Of a stretch of DNA of 64,000 nucleotides, positions 55,728 through 64,000 are shown piece after piece. The notes beneath the pieces are model-generated. The model saw only the letters and a program-made list of their open reading frames with translations. It searched no databases and was not told where the DNA came from. Each line of letters starts with the position of its first letter. Position 1 is the stretch's first letter. The DNA is from Gyromitra esculenta. Its lineage: Eukaryota > Ascomycota > Pezizomycetes > Pezizales > Discinaceae. A program made the position numbers and the translations under genes. Location of the stretch: the NCBI GenBank assembly GCA_038503075.1, contig JBCAML010000016.1, forward strand, positions 1,240,001-1,304,000, in the 5' to 3' direction.

Positions 55728-58700
55728 AGTTTGTGACTTTTTTTTTTGTATATATACGCGGCCGGTTTTTAGGTATTTGAGTGCTTGGCTTTGAGCTGGG
55801 GCTCTAAGGTGTGGTGGTTATCATCAAGGTATTTTGGTTGTAGATATGATAGTATGATATGCGATCCTGTTGGAGGGCCAGGGAATAGGGGCGCTGGTCT
55901 TCCTTTAGGAGAACTTGTGTTTATGTCTATGTTCACTAGGGGTCCCCTTCCTTCTTTCCTTCTTTCCTTTGTTTTACATTTCGATAGCTTAGAGTTAGAG
56001 TTAAGGTGCTAAGATTATGTTAGCCTCGCAATCAATTTATTTGGTCTATAGTTAGATTGATGATTCTACTCAGGCTCTCTTAAGCGTGTGAAATTTCAAC
56101 GAAAATTTTCACTGTAGATGGGCTTCAGTGTTTGCCAAATGGTATTCGGTCGCGATCACCGATCATCTAACAAGTTCCATAAGGCCTTGGCGCCTATCTC
56201 CAGTCAATAATTGCTACTTTGAAGTGGGTTTTAGCATTTTGCCTAGTTATTATTATACTTACATACAGGCGATTTATGCCAACTCGATATCTAGGTTATC
56301 GCAAATCCAACAGATTACAATCTTCAACATCGGGCTCAGTAATCCCATCCAGCGAGCAACCAATGTGTTTCAGGGCTGCCTGGATGTCTTGTATGGCGAA
56401 TATATAACAAAAAAACGTAATGAAGCTTACGTTTTGAGGGCTATGTCCTTGTCTTTGTCAGTGATTACTAGCTACTGTCGAATGAAAGTATGAGGGTTCA
56501 TGCGTAGTGATTATTCATGATTCAGTCGACTTATCACATCTCTCAACGTGCGCGCAAGCGGCAGGGCTGAACCAGGCCGCAAAATTCCCAACGCTCGTTG
56601 ATGGTGGTAGGGTTTACCTTGAACCATGGGCAGAGTGTAGTCAACTAGTGGTAGTACGAGCAAGGCATGGATTAGTTATTAATGATCGCTAAGGCTCTGA
56701 ACGCTTGGTAGGACGAACGCTGATCGTCGGAATAGCTGTTGAAAACCGCCCTGCAAGGAATACTTTACTCCACTCCCAGTAAAGGGGACTGAAAGCTTTG
56801 GTACCAGTGAAGAGTTTACTCGGAATATATTTTTTATGCGACCATACTTTTGTGTGCTGGCAAACGTGCGTTTAGGGAGGTGATGCAGTTTCCTATGGGG
56901 CGACATCTCTAAAGTTAGTATTTAGGACTCGATTTCGTTCTGTCACATTGATGCGTGCTCATGCCACGAACGCAGTACTAAATACCAAATTGTGAACCGT
57001 GCACTTGTTTTCCCGAATAACTGATCTCAACATTCTCCAAGGTGAATCCTGCTAAAAGAGCCCCTGGTAGAAATTTTAGTACGTTCGATATTATAAATCA
57101 TGGATAGGGCTGTGCTATGTTATTGGCCAAGGTAACAAAGTTCTTGGGATTAGGTGCTCGAGTGCGATGTCTGTTTATTTTCAATTGAGCCTCAACGTCG
57201 TATTCAACCAATCATTTCGCGGTTTTAATCCGGCCCAGTTTATTGTTTCTAAATATGTACTTCTTGCGTGCTCTGTGTAGAATTTTTCAGTTCCCAAGAT
57301 CGATGTTGGCAAAGTGAGATATCGATTAACCATTTAAGATCTAGGATACTTATCGTCCGATCCTATCCTCAATGGGATACGATATCACATCGCTGCTACG
57401 TGACAACATCAAGGCAGTAGATGCTTCCTTGAAAACCGTGCATGCCCAGTTTGATTTGAAAAGTAGCCTGCTAGCCCAGCTCAAGTCTACAGTTAGTCCG
57501 TATTGCGTAGTGCTTCTCGGGTGGGCTTTGTTGCGTTGTTAGCTATGGAACAACAGCATTTATATATTATCTATACCGTAATAATTCCCCTAAGTGATTT
57601 TAGTTACCCAAGAAAGAAATACTTCTCTCAGAGCCCTGAATACAGGCGATTGGATAGGCGTCAACTGTCATTCTTTGATCATAATGCCGTCTCCACGATC
57701 TAAACGCACTTCCGCTCCATCGATGTACGCCAGGAACGATCATACCGAATTGTGGACCGTGCGTTTTTTTTTACCGATTGGAATGACGAACCTAATTCTG
57801 CTCGCAGGGTACCATGGGGCCGATACATATCCCGAATACCCTTATAAGGTACATATGCGGACTCTTTCCGAATCCTCAAAATTAGCGCCTATATCATCCA
57901 ACTATTTGGCACATCCCATTTTTGTTTCAATGCATTGACCCTTACTCTGCTGTCCAGAATCTTAACTAGAAGTCACTCAGGGAGCAGTACCATTCCCCCC
58001 AATGCGGCCCGTAAAGCGGTAACGGCTCAAGCCCTATTCGTTGCTTTCGAACGTGCTTGGATACAGCCCCTATCTACAGGGTTTGGCACCAAGAAAGTGA
58101 TCTTGCCGCTCTACTGTTATAAATGGCGATTCATTGGACTCTGTTAAGCAACAGAAAAGAGAGAGCGGATCAATTAACCGATTATCTAGAGTAATGTTCC
58201 CCATTACCGGTAACCAGATATTAGAGGACTGAGTGCTACTATGTATAAGTACAGGGTGTACCGTTGCCCTGGTACTCTATATTTTTTGCCACGGAGGAGT
58301 ATCACTGTTTCGAATCAAGACTGCAGATGCCGTGTGCCGTTGCCGGGTTTGGATACTCTGCGTTTGGTCTTCGCTGCTTGAAGTTTTGCTTGATGTCAGG
58401 ACGAATTCGAACATCAAAAAAGGGACGTGCTCCCAACAAGTTTTGTTTTACTCTAATAAGAATCGAGCCAATCCCTAGTATTGAGCCACATTCGCTTTTA
58501 TCTGTCTTGTGTTGATAGGGTAGGGAAGATGTAGAACAGATAGTCAAACGGAATAGATAGTAGAACGGCAGATTTAAAAAAATTGATTACTCCTGCAGGC
58601 CAGGGTAAGGGGAAACAAAAAAGTGAAGTGGTATCACGGGTTCCGTCTGAAAAAAGGCTTGAGTTGAAAAGTCAACCAGTTGCTGGCCGGGGACGGCAAC

Positions 58701-60266
58701 GAGAGTTTGGTGGAAGCAGGCGAGATGGAAACACGTCCAGGGGTGCTTTCTTGGTTATCAGCTGGCCCTGCCAGTTTCTTAGGCGAAGTCTGCAGGTACT
58801 CCAAGCGGTAATGCTGATTGACTACGACGAGAGCTCCCACCATGAATGGTCCGAAGGGAAAGGGTTTTTATTCTTCGACAGGTGTCTAAGCCAAAGTGAG
58901 ACAGATGAATAATCTTCCTATGTCTCAGTCAGCTAGATGTACGTAAGAAATAAATTAATAAGATCTAATTGAACTTATGATCCCGGCGAGAAAGAAAAAA
59001 AAAGAACCTAGAAAGTATGGTGTTCTGTCTACGTCTTTCCTGTTGATCACATGAGGCGATCAATTAAGCAGTAAATTTTGGAGATTTTCACCGTGAATGA
59101 ATATCAGTCAATTGAGGAATACCTAGGGACCAGTTACTGATCCGGGAACTAGTGGAGGATTCGGAAATTTGCTGGATTAGAAGTTTACACCACATGGCCA
59201 TTACTACACCGCAAGATTGGCGGCTAAAAAAGGTAACGTTACCCTTGCAGATGTGTGAGCGAGCAGCAGCAGCAGCAGGCGACAAAACCAGAGAAAGAAA
59301 CAAAATGCGGTCGAAGCTGCGCGAATTGGGTTGGACCGCGAAACATACGTGGTCTGCGCGAGGATGTAGGACTGGGGGGATGGCTAGGTTGATAATGGAA
59401 AGATGTTAAGAAGACGTGTAGGCCTGGGTTCTTGAGGTTAAAGGGCCATCGAAATCCACTTTGCGAGGCCAGAGATGGGGGGATAGGGAAGCCAATAAGA
59501 GCTACTAAATACCATCCAGCTAGGGCACGCGGACCTGCCTGTATACGAAAAGTTCACAAAGGCCTGAGGCATGTACCCCACCTCTATCACATAACTCAGA
59601 GTGGAATGTGGTTGCTGGTCGCTGACGTGCTCTTGGATAGCTAGTCTAGGTAGAGTTACTCCCAAGAACTTTGGGCGGCAGTACCCGGCTCTTCTTCGGG
59701 GAATTGCAACTCACACAAGTTCCATCCTGGCTGGGTTGAGGCGGTCAGTTTGGCTTCGTTGTAGCCTTCCCGCCCCGGCTATCCCACTCCCAACCCAACT
59801 AAACCCTACCCCGTCTTGCTGCTGCTGTATAGGCTCGCTCACTCGTTCCCACCCAGCCTACCAGCCTGATCTGCTGCTGCTGCCTCTCTCACCACCACAA
59901 CTACCCACCACACCTATCCTATCACCCCAGCTGACAACGACATCCATCCTCCCCAGAAAAGTCCCCCCCTTTTTTTTATCATCCTCCTCCTCCTCCATCA
60001 TCATCTCATCAGATATCTATTTCTCTCCTGCTCATCTCTTCATCTCTGGCTTCGTCTCTCTCTTCATCTCTCTACTCTAGATTCCGTTTATCGTTTATCG
60101 TTTATCGTTTATCGTTTACCGTCGAAACCTTGATCTCGGGAACTCAGCACCTCCACCCCCCTTTTGTGGTAACGCAAAACAGAAAGGACACGCTTTATCT
60201 ACCAATCACCCTCATTGTCGGGCTCTTATCTGAGAGTTTCCGAAAAAAGCTTACTCCGTGCTCATT
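55728..60266. other. gene-poor region and 5' flank of the CCCH/Smr gene
   Basis: About 4.5 kb without a recognised gene. Many overlapping short frames occur, none with clear family features; the longest plus frames (57594-57938, 58583-58912) could be decayed genes but have no identifiable relatives. The 500 bases before 60267 are CT-rich and contain a heptamer array at 60084-60118. Confidence 0.4.
60084..60118. repeat. TCGTTTA heptamer array in the 5' flank
   Basis: Four to five units of CGTTTAT ending about 150 bp upstream of the start codon at 60267; probably in the 5' leader or promoter. Confidence 0.9.
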
Positions 60267-62521
60267 ATGATCTCGGACGAGCTCTTTGAGGAGTGCATTG
60301 CGATTCTCCAAGGTTTGGCCTGCCAGAATCCAGCAAGCAAAAGCACGTAGCCGAGAAAGAAGAGCTCCCTCGCTAACCTCTCGCCCGCGCGCCGATTGAA
60401 ATAAAGACTCGAATCTGCTGGAAGAGGACCAGGCTGAACGTGTTTCACGGCTCATCGCATCTAAAACTAATCTCACGGGTATAGCTCTCGATAACGAGAC
60501 CCTCGATGTACTCTGGCGACATCGCGAGAAAACGAGCCCCATGGCTTCTCCCTCAATACGGCACAGCCACACGATAGTTCGTAGAGCTTCCCCTGCGCCA
60601 CGGCAATTCGCACGGGTCGGAACTCCGACCCCGAGCCTTGGGAGCACACCACCAATGGCTCCTCAGGGGTTTTCGCCGTCGTTTATGGGGAGAGGAAGTC
60701 CATTCCCTTCGCCTAGACCCAGTCCGAGGTTGGCGTATTCATCACCCCTCATCCCTCATTCTCCGAATCTGAACAACTACGAACCTGCATTCGCGGCAGA
60801 CATTGGTCTACCGCCTGAGATGTATGGGAATTTTGGGAGTGAAACGGTCGCATGGCTGGTCGATGATGATAATACCATGGGCTATGGAGGTAGGGCTGTA
60901 TTACAGGAGAATATGTCGCCCCACGACATGCTTCGCTCGGTACTTGGCGAGGGAAGGTCGGATGAAGAGATTGAACATGCGCTGGAGGTGTGCGGGTACG
61001 ACCTCAGCACTACCTTGACAATGTTGATGGAACAACAACAAGGCAATCTGGGTGGAGGACTATCTCCAGAGGGGCACGCTACTATCATCGGCAAGTCTAC
61101 GACACCGGCCCCAATGATTCGTCCAGTGACCCCGCGCAACGGCGTTGTGTGCCGTTTTTTCCTGTCAACCGGTCAGTGCCTGCGCGCAGATTGCCGCTTT
61201 TCTCACGATCTTGGCACTACTATTTGCAAGTATTGGCTCATGGGATCTTGTCTTGCCGGTGATACGTGCATCTTTTCCCATGATCCGACAATGTCTGTTT
61301 CGAAGATGACACTTGACGGCAACAGTCGTAGCTCTACACCAGCTCCACAGCTTCAATTTCACGATCCAGCTTCATTCCCGTCATTAACTTCTGAGCAATG
61401 GGGTTCTATGGGGAATGGTGGACAGCCAATTGTAGGTCCACCGCCGGGTTTCAAGCTCCCCATATCTCGCCCGAACTCTCGCCAGCAGTTCCGCGAACGT
61501 GAGCAGAACTCAACCCCTGTTCCTCCAGTTGATGACACAGAAGCTTTCCCATCTCTTAGTAGCAGCGCGAAAGCTTCCGGCCATGGCAAGAAACGCCGCA
61601 ATAATAGGAACGATAATAATGTCCCAACCGGGCCTTCCTCACTTGCCGACGTAGTACGCATGACCCCTTCCCCGTCTTCCCACTCAAATCGCAATTCCAC
61701 CACCTCTTCCGGTGCATCTTCAAACCGTTGGTCTGGTGCTGGGGGGTCGCCATCCTCAAAGCGTTCTTCCCGTGTTTCAGCGTCGCATATACCCGCACCA
61801 CAGCAGATTCCTTGGTTAGAAACCGGCGCTTCCCTTAACAGAAGTTACCTTAAGCACCGGAAAGAAGCTATCTCCCATGGTGTACTGAGAGCCAAGTATC
61901 TTCAACTCGCCAACTCCGCCTGGCAGCGCAATGACGCAAAGGCGGCAAAGGAGCACAGTCGCAAAGCGAATAATGAGAATATGGCGATGATGAAGGCGCA
62001 CAAAGAGGCTTCAAAGGCAATATATGAGGAGCGTAATCGGGAGACTGCAAGAGCTGGTGGTGCAGAGCTATTTGTGGATCTGCATGGTTGGTTTACCTTT
62101 TTATCCTAATTATTTTTTGATTTAATTAACACTTTCCCTAGGTCTCCTTCCAGATGAAGCTGTTAAATATCTCGAAGAAATTCTTGTCGAACATCAGACT
62201 TCCGCTCGCCCCCTTTATGCTATAATCGGTACAGGCCACCATTCCAAGGGAGGCAAAGATAAGCTAGGAAAAACCCTCCGAGCATTTTTAGATGACTGGA
62301 AATACGCATATCGGGAATTCTCTGCGACTGGAGATAGGAATTCGCAAGGTGGGATACTAGGAATTGATCCTAGTAGTTTTGATAAGGCACTTTTGGCAGC
62401 GGTACCAGTTAGCAGCGAAGGAGAAATAGGTGTAGAGGCAGTAGTTATAGGTAGCATGGTAGCATTGGGGGGGGGCGAAAAGAAGAAGGAGCCTCCAAAG
62501 GGCCCTGGTAAGAAAAAGTAG
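60267..62521 (+). CDS. CCCH zinc-finger, CUE-like and Smr-domain protein
   Basis: Three exons: 60267-60312, 60407-62086 and 62142-62521, giving 701 aa. A CUE-like region lies at about 187-224 (LRSVLGEGRSDEEIEHALEV). Two CCCH fingers follow: about 264-282 (C-x8-C-x4-C-x3-H) and about 289-307 (C-x7-C-x5-C-x3-H). Two FPSL motifs lie in the linker. A DUF1771-like helical region (YLKHRKEAISHGVLRAKYLQ, then LANSAWQRNDAKAAKEHSRKA) leads into an Smr domain with the motifs LFVDLHG and IIGTGHHSKGG. Smr domains bind or cleave nucleic acids, and CCCH fingers bind RNA, so an RNA-quality-control role is likely (family inference). The 5' exon is inferred: the main frame is open upstream of the internal ATG (60541) to a stop near 60395. 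The proposed exon (MISDELFEECIAILQ) joins in phase. Confidence 0.8.
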
Positions 62522-64000
62522 TCGATTATCAAAGAATAAAAGATAGAATATAAACAAGCAAGATACCATCATAATAAGTGCGTGGGTGTTGCTTTGGTGT
62601 GATTTGGCTCTCTCGACCATAGTTAAGAGAAATAGAGCTGATTGGCACTGAACCTGTTGGATATATTATATATATCTATAGGCTTCCTAGGATTCATGTC
62701 CTCCGATGGGATACTGGTTCGGCTAGAAGCTACTACGGGGGTTGCACGGGCCGATCTATTCGGCGCCCAAAGAACCCCCTATAGCCCGACTTATACGGCT
62801 TTATAGGGAGTATATATATAGGGGTTTGTTGCCCATGCTTGGTTTGGGTTTTGTTCACGCCATAACTTCGGTTGCATGTGACATTCTTGTACCTTTATAA
62901 AAAAAATGAAACAATGATTTAATAAATAAAAATGCCCATGCTTGGTTTTCCTTTCTTCTCCCTTCTCCATCACATAGTGCAGATACTCGAATCTATTCAC
63001 TATTCTTAACAGAGCCAATGGTAAATAAATCGCCCAAGCATACAGAATGATGTTCACAGCCTATCGTATATCACTACTATTGATGTGTCGAGTGATGTAT
63101 TGTGATTTCAAGCTCAAGCTCTTATTTATTCGTTAATATATTCCTTTCGGCCAATCACAAAACTTCATGAGTAGATAAAAAACTAGGTACCCCTTTCATC
63201 GTACCATTTCAAGGTTTCTACAATATACATACCATGACTACCTGGAATCTAAGTGGGCAACTAGGCGAATTTCTATACTATACTCTGCCCCATTTACTCT
63301 GAGTCTTCCACGAAATATTTCCATGTGCGAAAATTTCCCACCCTCTACGCGCGTGATGGGCTATAGAACCCCATCCCACAATAGATAAAACCTACAGTCA
63401 CGTAATTACTTTGAGAATGTGCTCCATGTGCGCTAGTAGTTCTTAGTGTCTACTGCTGAGGCAGACTAGTTTCATATAAAAGCTCATCTTTTTGAGCTTT
63501 GGTATATGTAACCTCTGCGGGCGCTCTCTCTGGTAAACCGATTAAGATATTGTTGGGGTTTGGCTCTGCTAGTAGTTATAAAGGCACTTACTTTCCCTAA
63601 GAGTTTTTATGTTCCCGCGCTTTAATTTCTACCACAAGATGTTCCAGTGTTTTCGAAAGAACCCGGCAGTTATATATAGCTAGGTGTACGATGCCGAAGG
63701 GATTACGAAATTGATATTCCAAGTCGAATATCGCCAGTTCATTCGAATTCCCGTGGCGTAACATGCACTCGCCCGTTTGACAGGTCTACTCTACTCTGAT
63801 GGAGAATAACAGCGCTACTATAGATTGAGCAACGTGCACTTTTTTTTCTGTGCGGCTGAGATCAGTTTTTTCTATAACCTTTTTTTTTATCTATATTCGT
63901 CATTCAGACGAGATGTGGGGTTGTCGAGTGATTGTAGTTCAATTAGACGCGGAGTTGCGTTATCGGATCTCTATATTCAGTGTAGAATAATGAGAGCTGC
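62522..64000. other. 3' intergenic stretch, no gene seen
   Basis: AT-rich. The words GCCCATGCTTGGTTT occur twice (62831 and 62935). No coding frame with recognisable features was found. Confidence 0.5.

Noticed and set aside
60195..60647. 150-codon minus-strand frame at the start of the CCCH/Smr gene
   Set aside because: Antisense to the inferred 5' exons, whose product joins in phase.

Overview
The window is nuclear DNA of a filamentous ascomycete (Pezizomycotina). Most genes are split by short introns (about 50-70 nt, GT...AG, usually with a CTAAC-like branch site). The recognisable housekeeping genes are fungal: a DUF1776 oxidoreductase-like protein, a Nif1-type Sel1-repeat protein, a Wss1 metalloprotease, a Tvp38-type membrane protein and a CCCH/Smr protein. 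The class within Pezizomycotina cannot be fixed from the sequence alone; the lineage-specific families in the middle made me think of Pezizomycetes, but that is a guess. Gene models were built by hand: splice sites were chosen so that frame, splice phase and family similarity agree. No tRNA, rRNA or CRISPR array was seen.

Region 1 (1-27 kb) is ordinary core genome: a secreted bilirubin-oxidase/laccase-like multicopper oxidase, DUF1776 protein, Nif1-like protein, FAR-17a/AIG1-like membrane protein, Wss1 protease, an uncharacterised 320-aa protein and a Tvp38-like protein. They lie in AT-rich or polypyrimidine-rich spacers. A threefold imperfect repeat lies at 23-23.9 kb.

Region 2 (28.8-48.8 kb) is an accessory island of lineage-specific genes: a predicted pseudokinase; a small coiled-coil protein divergently paired with a 977-aa protein (degenerate NTPase-like region, RING-like finger, patatin phospholipase domain); a gene with two copies of a Cys-x2-Cys/PWLA domain; a membrane-anchored repeat protein whose gene carries a tandem array of identical introns and 42-nt mini-exons; another small coiled-coil protein; a possible GPI protein; a ferric-reductase-like protein; a small HTH-like protein; and a nine-exon protein with a possible PD-(D/E)XK-like core. 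Patatin and kinase-like modules suggest, as inference only, a self/non-self or defence role.

Region 3 (48.8-60.2 kb) is gene-poor. A 1.39-kb inverted-repeat element holds three TA-flanked miniature inverted-repeat elements lined up end to end, followed by a degenerate telomere-like tract. One single-exon cell-surface protein gene lies at 55 kb. Region 4 (60.2-62.5 kb) holds the CCCH/CUE/Smr gene, followed by 1.5 kb without a recognisable gene.
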